Assembly: GCF_000380565.1 (NCBI RefSeq)
Contig: NZ_AQYJ01000029.1
Span: 620,001 to 684,000 of the forward strand
Length of the DNA stretch: 64,000 nt
Reading direction: 5' to 3'
Origin: Microbulbifer variabilis ATCC 700307
GTDB lineage: Bacteria; Pseudomonadota; Gammaproteobacteria; Pseudomonadales; Cellvibrionaceae
Below the pieces are notes generated by a model. The model searched no databases. It was given only the letters and a program-made list of their open reading frames with translations, and was not told where the DNA came from. The position numbers and the translations under genes were made by a program. Of the stretch, positions 12,301-27,211 are shown one piece after another; the stretch's first letter is position 1; each line of letters starts with the position of its first letter.

Positions 12301-12343
12301 GTCTGGACAAGCGGCCCGTAAGGCACTTCCCCAGGCGAGCAGT

Positions 12344-12562
12344 TTAACGGGCGCGGTAAGTAATGCGGCCCTTGCTCAGGTCGTAAGGGGTGAGTTCCAC
12401 CTTGACCTTATCGCCAGTGAGGATACGAATGTAGTTTTTGCGCATTTTTCCAGAGATGTGCGCAATTACCACGTGTCCGTTTTCCAGCTTTACGCGGAAA
12501 GTGGTATTTGGCAGGGTGTCAATCACCTCGCCTTCCATTTCAATATAATCGTCTTTTGCCAT
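12344..12562 (-). CDS. infA: Translation initiation factor IF-1
   Basis: A 72-residue S1/OB-fold protein that binds the ribosomal A site during initiation. It has the full-length family sequence, with [20 protein letters not shown] near the start and the conserved [12 protein letters not shown] segment. The neighbouring order clpA-infA-bpt-aat is widely conserved in gammaproteobacteria. Confidence 0.98.
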   Translation of the reverse strand: MAKDDYIEMEGEVIDTLPNTTFRVKLENGHVVIAHISGKMRKNYIRILTGDKVKVELTPYDLSKGRITYRAR

Positions 12563-12689
12563 GCGGCAGCAACCTTCAAATAACTTGATCAGACCATTTA
12601 CCCCGGTGGCGCTTTGGCCTAGCCGCGGCTTGACGGGCGAGCATTTTGCACGAAAAGGCTGAATAGAGCAAAGGGCGTGTGCTAGTGCT

Positions 12690-13409
12690 TTAGAGAGACT
12701 TCAGGCTCCAGCGGTTTTCCTTAAGCATTTCAATCGGTCGAAACTGGCTTTTGTAGGCCATTTTGTGGCACTGCTCTATCCAGTAACCCAGGTAGAGATT
12801 GGGGAGTCCGAGTCGCCTGGCCCATTCAATCTGGTAGAGAATGCAGTAACTGCCCAAGCTGCGCTTGTCCTCATCCGGGTCGAAGAAAGTATAGATGGCA
12901 GAGAGGCCAGCAGTGAGCAGGTCAGTAACAGCTACTGCAACCAGCTTGCCTCTAGCGCGCAACTCAATATAGCGGGTGGCTCCCCAAGCCTGGCTCAGGA
13001 AACTTCGGTATTGCTCCCGGCTGGGTGGATACATCTCTCCGTCGGCATGGCGTTGCTCAATGTAGCGAGCATACAACTCGTAGTGCTCGTCAGTATCAAT
13101 AGACTCGATGTGGAAGATATCCAGGTCTCGATTGCGTTTCCAGCAGCGGCGCTGGTTGCGATCTGGTACAAACAGGTTCACCGGCACCCTTGCCGGAATG
13201 CAAGCCCTACATGTGGCACATTGTGGGCGGTATAGGTAGGCGCCACTGCGGCGGAAACCCAGCTCGGACAGACGGTTGTACAGGCGTTGGTCCACCTCTG
13301 TCTGGGGGTCCACAAATACCGTGGTGGCCTCCCGGTCCGGCAGGTAGCCGCAGGGGTGGGGCAGCGTGGCCAGCAAGCGTACAGAATCCAGTTGCGAATA
13401 TTTACCCAT
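12690..13409 (-). CDS. bpt: Aspartate/glutamate leucyltransferase Bpt
   Basis: Transfers leucine from Leu-tRNA to N-terminal Asp or Glu, turning them into ClpS-recognised degrons. The 239-residue form starts at ATG 13409, giving a protein of the usual Bpt length. The N-terminal region shows [17 protein letters not shown], then the Cys motif [16 protein letters not shown] (near residue 68-83), and later [22 protein letters not shown]. The open frame extends 30 codons further upstream into aat, but that sequence belongs to the aat reading region. The start overlaps the last codons of aat by eight bases, so the two are translationally coupled. Confidence 0.94.
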   Translation of the reverse strand: MGKYSQLDSVRLLATLPHPCGYLPDREATTVFVDPQTEVDQRLYNRLSELGFRRSGAYLYRPQCATCRACIPARVPVNLFVPDRNQRRCWKRNRDLDIFHIESIDTDEHYELYARYIEQRHADGEMYPPSREQYRSFLSQAWGATRYIELRARGKLVAVAVTDLLTAGLSAIYTFFDPDEDKRSLGSYCILYQIEWARRLGLPNLYLGYWIEQCHKMAYKSQFRPIEMLKENRWSLKSL

Positions 13410-14121
13410 AAGTCCAACAAAGCTTCCAAGGCTGTGGAAATGCGGGCTGTCTAATTCCGCTTTCCAGCAATTGTTCGAAATCCCTACGGCACAATTCAAT
13501 GGCCCCCAGGCTGGTCAGGTGCGGGTTACTAACCTGGCAGTCGACGAGCGGGCAGCCCCACAATTCTAATTGCCGAATGAGGTGGACAAAAGCGACTTTG
13601 GAAGCGTCTGTTTCTCTGTGAAACATCGACTCGCCAAAGAACACTTTGCCAATGGCCAGTCCATAGAGTCCTCCAGCAAGCTTGCCCTCTCGCCACACCT
13701 CTACAGAGTGGGCATGGCCGAGATGATGCATATCTACGTAGGCCTGGCACATCTCATCAGTGATCCAGGTGCCATCTTCGCCGGACCTGGGCGCGCGGCA
13801 GGCATCGATGACCTCCTCGAATGCCTGGTCAAATGTAACCTGAAAGGCTCCGCGGCGCAGTACTTTGCGAAGGCTTCGCCCGATCTTAAAGTCGTGGGGA
13901 ATAACTACACAGCGTGGTGAGGGGCTCCACCAGAGAATGGGTTGCTCGTCGGAGTACCAGGGGAATATCCCGCGTCGGTACGCTGCGAGCAGCCAGTCTG
14001 GTGATAGGTCACCGCCAACTGCGAGCAAACCGTTGGGATCATCCAATGCCGCTCTAGTAGGGGGGAAGTCGATATGGTTTTCATCGAGCCATATCAAGCG
14101 GCTTTGGGTATTCCTTGCCAC
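13402..14121 (-). CDS. aat: Leucyl/phenylalanyl-tRNA--protein transferase Aat
   Basis: Adds Leu or Phe to proteins starting with Lys or Arg, the other entry route to the bacterial N-degron pathway. The 239-residue protein has the family hallmarks DDPNGLLAVGGDLSPDWLLAAYRRGIFPW in the first 55 residues (given here only as landmark) and GGLYGLAIGKVFFGESMF near 150-167. It is upstream of and overlapping bpt. With clpS and clpA 2-4 kb away, every dedicated N-degron component except clpP is in this window. Confidence 0.96.
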   Translation of the reverse strand: MARNTQSRLIWLDENHIDFPPTRAALDDPNGLLAVGGDLSPDWLLAAYRRGIFPWYSDEQPILWWSPSPRCVVIPHDFKIGRSLRKVLRRGAFQVTFDQAFEEVIDACRAPRSGEDGTWITDEMCQAYVDMHHLGHAHSVEVWREGKLAGGLYGLAIGKVFFGESMFHRETDASKVAFVHLIRQLELWGCPLVDCQVSNPHLTSLGAIELCRRDFEQLLESGIRQPAFPQPWKLCWTYG

Positions 14122-14189
14122 AAGCTGACTCCTGTCCGAGGAGATGGCGGGGGTCCGGGCGGAGAGATTCCACCCGGAGTGGGAGGGTG

Positions 14190-16574
<2,385 letters not shown>

Positions 16575-18917
16575 TTGAAGGCCGAAAGTGCTACTGAAGA
16601 GACCTCTGACAAGAGCGGTGCTTTGCCGGATTCACTGATCGCCCGTTTGATTCGCGAAGGCGCATTGATCAGTTTACTAGCTGGGGCGTTATTACTCGCG
16701 ATCAGTCTGCTGAGTTACGACTCTCAGGATCCCGGTTGGTCCCATACCGGGCAGTCCAGTCAAATTCACAATGCTATCGGCCCAGCTGGCGCTTGGCTTG
16801 CGGATGTATGTTTGTCACTGCTTGGTTGGATGGCTTACATATTTCCATTGCTGATCGGCTTGCGCGCATACCGTATTTTGCGTGATCGCAATGCTCGCTT
16901 CCATGGTCCTCTCTTTGCCCTCAGGGTTTTTGGATTAATCCTGGTGTTGGTCAGTGGCGCAGCGTTGGCGACATTATGTTTTGCTCCAGCGGACAACCCG
17001 TTACCGTTTTCCAATGGTGGAATTATAGGTGCAGCGCTTTCCAGTGCTACCGGTGCAAGCCTTGGTTATGTGGGAGCCACAATTTTATTACTGGCGATAT
17101 TTGCTATTGGCATTACCGTGTTTACAGGCTTGTCCTGGCTAAAATTGGCGGAATCTATTGGGCGCAACGTGCTGGGATTGTTTGCTCTGCTCATTAGTTT
17201 TTATAAGCGCTGGCGCCAAAAACGAACCGAGGTGCGGGTAGCGCGTGAGGCCATAGTGGTGCGCAAAGCTTCGGTAGAAGAAGAAAAGCAACGTACAGCG
17301 AAGCGAATCCCGCCGAAGATTGAAGCCACAGCACCCAAGCCCAAGCAAAGCCCGCGTGCAGCCAAAGAGAAACAGGGAGAGCTTTTTAAAAGTGGTCCTG
17401 TTACCGGTACTTTGCCGCCTCTGGGATTATTGGACCCTGCCGACCAAAACAAGAAAGCAGGCTTCTCACGAGAGTCTTTGGAGGCCCTATCCCGGCTGCT
17501 TGAGTTAAAGCTAAAGGATTTTGGAGTGGTCGCTGAGGTGGTATCTGTTCTACCCGGTCCGGTGGTAACTCGCTTTGAAATCCAGCCAGCTCCAGGAGTG
17601 AAAGTCAGTAAAATTTCCAACCTGGCCAAAGACTTGGCGCGCTCCCTGGCGGTGATTAGTGTGCGCGTTGTGGAGGTAATTCCTGGCAAGTCAGTGGTGG
17701 GAATTGAGATTCCTAATGAGAATCGCCAGATGGTGCGTCTTAGTGAGGTGTTATCGGCAGATGTTTACGATAATGCCAAGTCGCCATTAACCCTGGCCCT
17801 GGGCCACGATATTTCCGGGCAGCCTGTAGTGGCTGATCTTGCGAAGATGCCACACCTTCTTGTAGCCGGGACTACCGGCTCCGGTAAGTCGGTCGGCATC
17901 AATGTAATGTTGCTCAGTCTGCTCTACAAGTCGACTCCTGAAGAGGTCCGCCTGATTTTGGTAGATCCAAAGATGTTGGAGTTGTCTGTTTATGAGGGCA
18001 TCCCCCACCTTCTTACACCGGTTATTACTGATATGAATGATGCAGCCAATGGTCTGCGCTGGTGTGTTGGTGAAATGGAGCGCCGCTATAAGCTGATGGC
18101 TGCGATGGGTGTGCGCAACCTGGCAGGTTTTAACCGCAAGGTGAAGGAGGCGGAAGAAGCTGGGGAGCCACTTCTCGACCCATTGTGGCAACCGGATCCT
18201 GCTCTGAGCGTGCCCGAAGAGGATCAGACCGCTCCAGCGCTGAAATCGCTTCCCGCTATCGTGGTGGTTATCGATGAATTTGCCGACATGATGATGATCG
18301 TCGGTAAAAAAGTGGAGCAGTTGATTGCGCGCATCGCACAGAAGGCCCGTGCCGCAGGAATTCACTTGCTACTCGCGACCCAGCGCCCCTCAGTAGATGT
18401 GATTACTGGTTTGATCAAGGCAAATGTGCCTACCCGTATTGGTTTCCAGGTTTCTTCTAAAGTGGATTCTCGGACTATTCTCGATCAGGGTGGTGCTGAG
18501 CAGCTACTCGGGCACGGTGACATGTTGTACCTGCCCCCCGGCAGTGGTGTGCCTGTGCGGGTACATGGTGCTTTCGTGGATGACCATGAGGTGCATAAGG
18601 TAGTTGCAGATTGGGGGCGTCGCGGACAGCCAGATTATATTGATGGCATCATTGATGACAGCAATAACAGTATCCCAGTACCCGGCCTGCAATCTGAGGG
18701 AGGGGAGGATGAAGACCCAGAGGCTGATGCCCTCTATGATGAGGCAGTAGCCTTTGTAACAAAATCCCGGAAAGCCTCTATTTCTTCTGTGCAGCGCCAA
18801 TTGCGTATCGGCTACAATCGGGCCGCGCGAATTATCGATGCCATGGAGGCTGCTGGTGTTGTTTCCCCTGCGGGGCATAATGGCAACCGCGAGGTATTGG
18901 CACCGCCTCCCGCTTAA
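16575..18917 (+). CDS. ftsK: DNA translocase FtsK
   Basis: A 780-residue septal DNA pump that clears chromosomes at division and activates XerCD at dif. The N-terminus has four transmembrane segments (about residues 30-215), then a short charged linker (about 215-290), much shorter than in E. coli. The motor follows, with Walker A GTTGSGKS near residue 434 and Walker [13 protein letters not shown]. The C-terminal gamma winged-helix domain (about 715-775) ends in NREVLAPP and recognises KOPS sites. The start is TTG at 16575, set by a GAGG ribosome-binding site about seven bases upstream. Confidence 0.96.
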   Translation: MKAESATEETSDKSGALPDSLIARLIREGALISLLAGALLLAISLLSYDSQDPGWSHTGQSSQIHNAIGPAGAWLADVCLSLLGWMAYIFPLLIGLRAYRILRDRNARFHGPLFALRVFGLILVLVSGAALATLCFAPADNPLPFSNGGIIGAALSSATGASLGYVGATILLLAIFAIGITVFTGLSWLKLAESIGRNVLGLFALLISFYKRWRQKRTEVRVAREAIVVRKASVEEEKQRTAKRIPPKIEATAPKPKQSPRAAKEKQGELFKSGPVTGTLPPLGLLDPADQNKKAGFSRESLEALSRLLELKLKDFGVVAEVVSVLPGPVVTRFEIQPAPGVKVSKISNLAKDLARSLAVISVRVVEVIPGKSVVGIEIPNENRQMVRLSEVLSADVYDNAKSPLTLALGHDISGQPVVADLAKMPHLLVAGTTGSGKSVGINVMLLSLLYKSTPEEVRLILVDPKMLELSVYEGIPHLLTPVITDMNDAANGLRWCVGEMERRYKLMAAMGVRNLAGFNRKVKEAEEAGEPLLDPLWQPDPALSVPEEDQTAPALKSLPAIVVVIDEFADMMMIVGKKVEQLIARIAQKARAAGIHLLLATQRPSVDVITGLIKANVPTRIGFQVSSKVDSRTILDQGGAEQLLGHGDMLYLPPGSGVPVRVHGAFVDDHEVHKVVADWGRRGQPDYIDGIIDDSNNSIPVPGLQSEGGEDEDPEADALYDEAVAFVTKSRKASISSVQRQLRIGYNRAARIIDAMEAAGVVSPAGHNGNREVLAPPPA

Positions 18918-19010
18918 GCTGAAGAGTCCGAAAAGGGGAGGTGGGGGTTAAGCTACAGTTCACTTGGCTGCGGCTAACCTTTAAGGAAATCAACACACTG
19001 GAATTCAATT

Positions 19011-19622
19011 ATGAAAAGTGTTCTGCGCAACTTATTACTAAGTTTGACCGTTGCGACCAGTGCCGCCTGGGCCGATGCTACCGATGATCTCAGCAAACAG
19101 TTGCAACCACTGGCGGCGCTGTCTGGAAACTTCAAGCAGACCCTTATTGATGAGCGCGGGAAGGTAACCCAGGAGAGCAACGGTAACTTCTCTGTGCAAC
19201 GGCCGGGAAAGCTCCGCTGGAAAACAGGGGAACCCTATGCGCAATTGTTGGTTACCAACAATAAAACCCTGTGGCTTTACGACCCGGACCTGGAGCAGGT
19301 AACCGTGCGGCCGGTTGACACCCGCATTAAGGAAACTCCGGCGTTGTTGCTTGGAGGCAAAGTAGAAGAGATCCGTAAATCCTTTGATGTAAATCTCAAA
19401 GATGGTGTTTATCACCTGACTCCCAAAAACCCCAAAGCCCCTTTTAAGGCAATGGAAATCCACTTTGCTAAGGATGGCTTGCCTGATTCCATGACTGTGC
19501 GTGATGGAATGGGGCAGACCACCAAAATTAAATTTAGCGGTATGAAGGCTAACCCGAAATTGTCCGACTCTATATTTAACTTTAAACCGCCAGCTGGTAC
19601 CGACATTATCAAAGATGAGTGA
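19011..19622 (+). CDS. lolA: Outer-membrane lipoprotein carrier protein LolA
   Basis: A periplasmic chaperone that carries lipoproteins from LolCDE to LolB. It has a Sec signal peptide of about 21 residues ending in AAWA, followed by a 180-residue LolA fold with family segments GNFKQTLIDERG and FSVQRPGKLRWKT near residues 40-70. It lies 93 bases after ftsK and overlaps rarA by eight bases, the conserved ftsK-lolA-rarA order. Confidence 0.95.
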   Translation: MKSVLRNLLLSLTVATSAAWADATDDLSKQLQPLAALSGNFKQTLIDERGKVTQESNGNFSVQRPGKLRWKTGEPYAQLLVTNNKTLWLYDPDLEQVTVRPVDTRIKETPALLLGGKVEEIRKSFDVNLKDGVYHLTPKNPKAPFKAMEIHFAKDGLPDSMTVRDGMGQTTKIKFSGMKANPKLSDSIFNFKPPAGTDIIKDE

Positions 19623-20958
19623 TCTGTTTCATTCCCCTCAAAGACACCAACCCCTGGCTGCTCGTATGCGGCCTAACTCTCTGGCCTCTTATGTGGGCCA
19701 GTCGCATTTATTGGGGGAGGGAAAACCGTTGCGCGAGGCGGTGGAGCGTGGTCAGCTGCACTCAATGATTCTTTGGGGACCACCGGGAGTGGGTAAAACT
19801 ACTTTCGCCCGATTACTCGCCCAGGAGTGTGATGCTCGCTTTGCCACACTTTCTGCCGTACTGGCTGGAGTAAAGGATATTCGCCAGGCAGTAGCGGAAG
19901 CCGAGCAACACAGGATGCAATCCGGTCGCGGCACTATCCTTTTTGTGGATGAGGTTCATCGTTTCAATAAGGCCCAGCAGGATGCGTTTCTTCCCTATGT
20001 GGAGGAAGGCACTGTAACTTTCGTTGGCGCCACCACCGAGAACCCCGCTTTCGAGTTAAATAATGCGCTCCTATCGAGGTGCAGAGTTTATCTGTTACGC
20101 AGCATTCCCGAAGATGATCTAGCAGGCCTTTTGCAGCGTGCATTGAGAACCGATCAACAGTTGCTCGACCGCAATACCTGTGTACCAGATGAGTTGTTGC
20201 TCAAGATTGCGCGTGCGGCCGATGGCGATGCGCGCAGTGCGCTCAATCTACTCGAGGTGGCCTGTGACCTCGCCAAAGAGCAGTCGGGACAGTTGGTTGT
20301 CGATGAAAGTGTACTTGCTGAAGTGCTCAGCGCTGATGTGCGTCGTTTCGATAAAGGTGGTGATTATTTTTACGATCAGATTTCTGCCATGCATAAGTCT
20401 GTACGTGGTTCCGATCCAGATGCTGCACTTTATTGGTTTATACGGATGCTGGATGGTGGTTGTGATCCGCTTTACGTCGCCCGCAGAGTGGTGCGTATGG
20501 CCAGTGAGGACATAGGCAACGCAGACCCACGCGCATTACAGTTAGCTCTCAACGCCTGGGATGTGCAGGAGAGACTTGGCAGCCCAGAGGGGGAATTGGC
20601 AATCGCCCAGGCGATTACGTATCTCGCCGTGGCAGCGAAAAGCAATGCAGTCTATTCGGCTTATAAGCGCGCAGTTGCAGATGTACGTCGCGAGCCTAGC
20701 TACGATGTGCCGGTCCACTTGCGCAACGCGCCCACCAAGCTGGCAAAAAGCTTGTCCCATGGAGCTGAGTATCGCTATGCACATGACGAGCCCGATGCCT
20801 TTGCCGCGGGAGAAAACTATTTTCCAGAAGAAATTGCGGATCGCCAGTATTACCAGCCTGTCCCGCGGGGGCTGGAATTGAAGATCGCTGAAAAATTGCA
20901 GATGCTGCGCCGTCTCAATAGCGAGAGTGGCCAGCAGCGCTACAAACTCAAGCCATAG
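19615..20958 (+). CDS. rarA: Replication-associated recombination protein A (RarA/MgsA)
   Basis: A 447-residue AAA+ ATPase of the clamp-loader-like MgsA/WRNIP1 family that acts at stalled replication forks. It has Walker A GPPGVGKT (near residue 56), Walker [16 protein letters not shown] and the arginine-finger segment [14 protein letters not shown]. The C-terminal tetramerisation domain includes [17 protein letters not shown]. Start ATG overlaps the end of lolA. Confidence 0.95.
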   Translation: MSDLFHSPQRHQPLAARMRPNSLASYVGQSHLLGEGKPLREAVERGQLHSMILWGPPGVGKTTFARLLAQECDARFATLSAVLAGVKDIRQAVAEAEQHRMQSGRGTILFVDEVHRFNKAQQDAFLPYVEEGTVTFVGATTENPAFELNNALLSRCRVYLLRSIPEDDLAGLLQRALRTDQQLLDRNTCVPDELLLKIARAADGDARSALNLLEVACDLAKEQSGQLVVDESVLAEVLSADVRRFDKGGDYFYDQISAMHKSVRGSDPDAALYWFIRMLDGGCDPLYVARRVVRMASEDIGNADPRALQLALNAWDVQERLGSPEGELAIAQAITYLAVAAKSNAVYSAYKRAVADVRREPSYDVPVHLRNAPTKLAKSLSHGAEYRYAHDEPDAFAAGENYFPEEIADRQYYQPVPRGLELKIAEKLQMLRRLNSESGQQRYKLKP

Positions 20959-20977
20959 GTATTAGGGGGAAGCAGTA

Positions 20978-22690
<1,713 letters not shown>

Positions 22691-22692
<2 letters not shown>

Positions 22693-22736
22693 GGGCAGTT
22701 ATCTGAAAGGGTGGGCTTTGTGCTTGCCCTTTTTTG
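22691..22736 (+). terminator. Probable terminator after serS
   Basis: Two alternative stems are possible: aagggca (22691-22697) with tgccctt (22725-22731), or gggc with gccc inside it. A T6 run follows. It overlaps the serS stop codon. Confidence 0.6.
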
Positions 22737-22783
22737 TTGCCGGAACTTATTTTGCTCCGCCTGCTATTTGATGGAATAAAAAG

Positions 22784-24169
22784 TTGCGCTATTTACCCCT
22801 CGCATTTGATGTCAGACAACGCCCCTGCCTAATAGTTGGCGGTGGTTCTATTGCCACCCGTAAAGCGCGTTTGCTCAGTAAAGCTGGTGCGCGCTTGTTA
22901 GTGGTTTCCCCGGATATTACCGATGAGCTTCGCCAACTGGTGACAGATTCAGCTGGGGAATGGTTTGAGGCTGGTTATTCTGCTGAATATTTGCAGCGAA
23001 CAGAACTGGTTGTGGCGGCATCTGACAGTACGGAAGTCAACGCGCAGGTCTCTGCCGATGCGCAGGCCGTACGCTTACCCGTTAATGCAGTGGATGCTCC
23101 GGATCTGTGTACTTTCACTTTCCCGGCAATTGTGGAGCGCGGGGATCTATCTATAGGGATCAGCAGCGGAGGAGCTGCCCCGGTCCTGGCACGAAGAATT
23201 CGTGCCCAGCTTGAGGCCTTGCTATCGCCGAGTGTCGCGTCCTTGGTGGACTTAGCTTCCCGGATGCGCGCTAAAGTTAAAGCGGCACTGCCAGAAAGCC
23301 GGCGTAAGAATTTCTGGGAGTGGGTATTTGCCGGGCCCGTCGCCAGTCGAATGGAAGCAGGCCAGCTGGCAGATGCAGAGAGAGAGCTACTTGAAGCGTT
23401 ACAAGAGTGGCAAGGCAGCCCCAACCCAGTAGGGGAAGTTTACTTAGTGGGTGGGGGACCAGGAGATCCCGATCTTCTTACTTTTCGTGCATTGCGCCTG
23501 ATGCAGCAGGCGGATGTTGTACTTTACGATCGTTTAGTATCTCCAGAGGTACTTGAGTTGGTACGTCGGGACGCCGAACGCATTTACGTTGGAAAAAGGA
23601 AGGCGTTTCACTCGGTGCCCCAAGATGATATCAACCAGCTACTGGTTGACTTGGCGAGTAAGGGGAAAAAGGTGTTGCGCCTGAAAGGCGGGGACCCCTT
23701 TATCTTTGGTCGCGGCGGCGAAGAGATCGATAGGCTGGCTGGAGCGGGAATCCCATTCCAGGTAGTACCGGGTATTACTGCGGCTGCGGGTTGTGCGAGC
23801 TATGCGGGTATTCCCTTGACGCATCGAGATCATGCCCAGTCGGTACGATTTGTCACCGGACATTTAAAGGAGGGCAATCTCGACCTGCCTTGGAGTGATC
23901 TGGCGTCGCCAGGCCAAACATTGGTTTTCTACATGGGCCTGACAGGGCTGCAGACAATTTGTACCGAGCTGACCCGTCATGGGTTGCCACCTGAAACACC
24001 TGCAGCTCTGATTGAAAAGGGGACTACGCGGGCGCAGAGAGTGACTGTGGGAGACCTCTCCACATTGCCAGCGCTGGCAGAAGAAAAAGCTGTGCGCGCC
24101 CCAACCCTGACCATTATCGGTGGAGTCGTCAGTTTGCATGAGAAGCTGAACTGGTACCAGCCTGGCTGA
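22784..24169 (+). CDS. cysG: Siroheme synthase CysG (trifunctional)
   Basis: A 461-residue fusion that makes siroheme from uroporphyrinogen III. The N-terminal third is the NAD-dependent precorrin-2 dehydrogenase/ferrochelatase, with [14 protein letters not shown] near residue 18. The C-terminal part (about 215-460) is the SAM-dependent uroporphyrinogen methyltransferase, starting at [15 protein letters not shown] and including [16 protein letters not shown] and [20 protein letters not shown]. The start is TTG at 22784, because an in-frame stop lies just upstream and the sequence R-Y-L-P-L matches the E. coli start. It supplies nitrite/sulfite reductase cofactor; siroheme need not feed cobalamin synthesis here. 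Confidence 0.95.
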   Translation: MRYLPLAFDVRQRPCLIVGGGSIATRKARLLSKAGARLLVVSPDITDELRQLVTDSAGEWFEAGYSAEYLQRTELVVAASDSTEVNAQVSADAQAVRLPVNAVDAPDLCTFTFPAIVERGDLSIGISSGGAAPVLARRIRAQLEALLSPSVASLVDLASRMRAKVKAALPESRRKNFWEWVFAGPVASRMEAGQLADAERELLEALQEWQGSPNPVGEVYLVGGGPGDPDLLTFRALRLMQQADVVLYDRLVSPEVLELVRRDAERIYVGKRKAFHSVPQDDINQLLVDLASKGKKVLRLKGGDPFIFGRGGEEIDRLAGAGIPFQVVPGITAAAGCASYAGIPLTHRDHAQSVRFVTGHLKEGNLDLPWSDLASPGQTLVFYMGLTGLQTICTELTRHGLPPETPAALIEKGTTRAQRVTVGDLSTLPALAEEKAVRAPTLTIIGGVVSLHEKLNWYQPG

Positions 24170-24261
24170 GAAAGTAGCCTGGAAGACCTGCGTGAGTTAG
24201 GGTCCAGCTGAGTTTGGCACAGAACCTATACTGAGAGTAATTTTTCAGTGGGGTTTGTGGC

Positions 24262-24525
24262 ATGCTGCTGGCGATCCTTTGCTTTTATTGCACTAATATT
24301 GTGCGCTTTTTCCTTCCGCAACAGCGGGAGTTTCCATTAGTTGATCCAGCTGACTACTATTCCCGCCGTTACACTTATCATTACCGGCAAAAGAAAGAGT
24401 TGGTGAAATGGCTGTGGATAGGCGTTTCACTGGTGATGCTATGTTTCCCACTATTGCCTTTGGTGCTTGGGCTCAGCTTCTTCACCCTTTTCCTGTCTTT
24501 TGCCATTCTCGATGAAACGGCGTGA
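24262..24525 (+). CDS. Small membrane protein of unknown function
   Basis: An 87-residue protein I do not recognise. Two hydrophobic segments (about 1-18 and 48-82) flank a hydrophilic, Tyr/Arg-rich middle (DYYSRRYTYHYRQKKE). It lies 92 bases downstream of cysG and ends convergently with the acylase gene. The start ATG at 24262 follows a GGGTTTG, a weak ribosome-binding site. Coding is plausible because of the clean membrane-protein pattern. Confidence 0.6.
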   Translation: MLLAILCFYCTNIVRFFLPQQREFPLVDPADYYSRRYTYHYRQKKELVKWLWIGVSLVMLCFPLLPLVLGLSFFTLFLSFAILDETA

Positions 24526-24558
24526 CACCCCTGTATGAGGTGTCCTTGCAATTTTTAC
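24524..24558. terminator. Weak hairpin between convergent genes
   Basis: Six-base stem gacacc/ggtgtc (24524-24529 with 24539-24544), followed by cttgcaattttta. It lies between the ends of the small membrane protein gene and the acylase gene. Confidence 0.4.
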
Positions 24559-24559
24559 T

Positions 24560-26917
24560 TTAGTGAAGTGTGAGCTTGTAGTGGGTTTCCTGTTCAATCA
24601 GGGGGGAAGGGTTTCCCTCTACCCAGTCACGATGTCCGCTGTCGAAAAATGGGGAGAGGGGATGGCCACTCTGCCCGGTTGCCATATGGAATATTCCCAA
24701 GTCCTCACGTCCAGGTGAAATCACCATGCGCTCAGATGCCCCATGAGTGGGCGACTGGAACCGGGGCATATGTGTATCCCCCGCCAGTGCATCGCTGGGC
24801 ATTGCAGCAAACCAGTTTATGGCAGGGATAGCTCTTGCAAGTGGGTGGCGAATAGTAGCCGTATTTTGAGCGCCCCAGGTTTGCTGCTGTAAAGGGCTTC
24901 CTGTTGCAGCCATTTTATCCAAGACCTGGTTCAGTGCTGCGAGTTTGAGGGCTGTCCAGGATTCAAAATCTGGATTAAGCAATTGCTGTGGTTCCTGCTG
25001 AGCCAGTGCCCAGATAGGATACTCAAATTGTCTTTTTAATTGGCCAAAAGAAAACTTGGGGTCAAACTTGCGCATGTAGGCCAGGATAGGAGCAGTGCTA
25101 AGTTCCATAAATTTAAGGCGGTAATTGCGCACAATTCGGTAGCCCACTGAATCGGCACTGGCGCGAGCGCCCCAATCCTGAACCTGCTGGTAAACTTCGC
25201 TATAGCCCTCCTGATTTTTTAAAAAACCAGCCAGGTGCTCTTGCCACCGTTGCAGGAATATAGCGCGGTCATCGAGTTGGATATTTAGTAAGCTTTGTTC
25301 GTCGAACTGCTCAAGAGCGAGCAACCCATCGCGAATTTGCTGCTGGCGGGCACCGAGGGCATAGCCGTGGTCACCCATCAATTTCAACCAGTCTCCGTCG
25401 GTTGTGCGGGCATTGGCGGTCCAGATACGGTGAGTGGGTGGATTGTAAATGCGTGGCTGCTCTTCGGTTGAAAGGTATCCATTCCAGTAGGCTTCTCCAT
25501 CAGCCCAGCTGACTGAGCGACTACCATCAAAGCCAACACGACGGGGGATAGCCCCAGCCACAGTCCAGCCGATATTGCCATCCCGGTCACCGACAACAAA
25601 ATTCTGGTGGGGAATGCCAATTTCTGGTCCAAGATCCAGAGCCTGTTGTGTGGTGGTGGCTGACTCAATGCGCAACAGGTTCATGTTGCCACCTCGAATA
25701 TCATGGGCTATCCAGCGGTAGGCCAGCGGGACTCCACGATAGTTTTGGCCGATGACCGGCCCCCAGATTGTTTTGCGGATCTCTAGTGTCTCATCCTCTT
25801 TACCCTTAATTGCAATAGTTTCTTTCTCGAAGGTGAAGTCCCGCCAGCCATCCGGGGTTCGATATTTGGTAGCGCCCTCATTTAACTCCAGTGGGATAAG
25901 ATCGCCCCAGTCACCGCCGGTATTGGTGAACCCCCAGGCTACCGCACCGTTACTGCCAGCCACAATAATTGGGCCGCCGGGTAGGGTGACGCCGCGTATT
26001 TTTCTATCGCTCCCGGGAATATTCCAACCGGCGCGATACCAGATGTTCGGAACACTTAACCCTAGATGCATATCATTGGCTAAGATGGCACTGCCATGCT
26101 CGGTCAATTTTCCACCAACTACCCAATTGTTACTGCCGTAAACTTTATCGTCGCTCTCCATCTCCTGATAAACAATAGGATCGTCCGCTTTCAGCAGTGT
26201 AGATATGGGGGTTTGGGGAACAGGGATCTCGGCTTCATTTGGGCCGAAAAGAGGGGCATCCCAAGTCCCGCCTGCAGGGAAAAAGAAAGCGTATAGGTCT
26301 TCAGGCAGGAGTTCGGCTAGCGCAGTATCGCGACGTTCAAAATTTCCTTCCTCACTTTGTAACGTCAAGTACATGCTGTAAGTTGCCAGCAAGCTGTCGG
26401 CGGCATTCCAAGGGCGGGGTTCTTGTCCCAGTAATAAATACTCCCAAGGTTTTGCTCCGAGTTGAGTCAAGCCGAAATTGACCCCTTGTACATAGTGATC
26501 GAGCAACTCACGTTGATCAGAGGGCATGACAGCAATATTTCGCTCTGCCCGCTTGCGAAATTGGTGCCTTCTCACCTTTTTATCTTTTTTCAAGGCGGCT
26601 TGGCCCAGTAACTCGGATAGTTCACCTGCGGAGTTGCGGCGCAACAAGTCCATCTGGAAAAAGCGCTCCTGTGCATGCAGAAAACCCAGGGCGAAGGCGG
26701 AGCTGTTTCGGTCCTGGGACTGAATCATGACCACCCCTTGGGCATCGCGCTGGATTACGACGGGCTCCTCAAGTGAGCCAGTTTCAATTTCGCCACTCAG
26801 AATTGGCAGGCTTGATCGCCACCAGGCCCAAATGGAAACTGCAGCCAGAACAAAAATGACTGCCAAAATAATTGGTAAGCGGAACTTCCAGCTTTTTAGA
26901 TAGGACGTGCGCGCCAT
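24560..26917 (-). CDS. Penicillin/AHL acylase-type Ntn hydrolase
   Basis: A 785-residue penicillin amidase (S45) family protein, normally cut autocatalytically into alpha and beta chains. An N-terminal hydrophobic segment (about residues 13-33) targets it to the membrane or periplasm. The alpha-chain part includes ALGFLHAQERFFQMDLLRR (near 76-94). The predicted nucleophile is Ser262 in the GSNNWVVGG motif, with the supporting beta-chain motif LANDMHLGLSVPN after it. Substrates in the family range from beta-lactams to acyl-homoserine lactones and cannot be read here. It is divergent from a large TonB-dependent receptor, 294 bases away. Confidence 0.88.
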   Translation of the reverse strand: MARTSYLKSWKFRLPIILAVIFVLAAVSIWAWWRSSLPILSGEIETGSLEEPVVIQRDAQGVVMIQSQDRNSSAFALGFLHAQERFFQMDLLRRNSAGELSELLGQAALKKDKKVRRHQFRKRAERNIAVMPSDQRELLDHYVQGVNFGLTQLGAKPWEYLLLGQEPRPWNAADSLLATYSMYLTLQSEEGNFERRDTALAELLPEDLYAFFFPAGGTWDAPLFGPNEAEIPVPQTPISTLLKADDPIVYQEMESDDKVYGSNNWVVGGKLTEHGSAILANDMHLGLSVPNIWYRAGWNIPGSDRKIRGVTLPGGPIIVAGSNGAVAWGFTNTGGDWGDLIPLELNEGATKYRTPDGWRDFTFEKETIAIKGKEDETLEIRKTIWGPVIGQNYRGVPLAYRWIAHDIRGGNMNLLRIESATTTQQALDLGPEIGIPHQNFVVGDRDGNIGWTVAGAIPRRVGFDGSRSVSWADGEAYWNGYLSTEEQPRIYNPPTHRIWTANARTTDGDWLKLMGDHGYALGARQQQIRDGLLALEQFDEQSLLNIQLDDRAIFLQRWQEHLAGFLKNQEGYSEVYQQVQDWGARASADSVGYRIVRNYRLKFMELSTAPILAYMRKFDPKFSFGQLKRQFEYPIWALAQQEPQQLLNPDFESWTALKLAALNQVLDKMAATGSPLQQQTWGAQNTATIRHPLARAIPAINWFAAMPSDALAGDTHMPRFQSPTHGASERMVISPGREDLGIFHMATGQSGHPLSPFFDSGHRDWVEGNPSPLIEQETHYKLTLH

Positions 26918-27211
26918 AATTCTTCCTGCAAAATATTATTTTATTGGGTCTTGGCCATATCGGGTTAGATTACCATTCGACTTGTGCGAGTTACTACAGA
27001 ACACACATTGGTAACTTTTCGTGACGTTACTTTGTACACAATTTCCCACATTAACCTGTCTTTTCGCACATTCCTTCGCAAAACTGACCAGTCACCAGAA
27101 AAAGGTCATATCGGGGTTTTAAATCCGAAAATGCGATCGTAAGATGGCGTGGAATAACAAAAATAATAAACCGAGATCATCACGCTGTATAACAATAAAC
27201 GCGAGGACGCG
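26918..27211. promoter_or_regulatory. Divergent promoter region between acylase and TonB receptor genes
   Basis: 294 bases of AT-rich sequence shared by two divergent genes. No operator or riboswitch was recognised. Promoters are expected here but not pinpointed. Confidence 0.4.
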
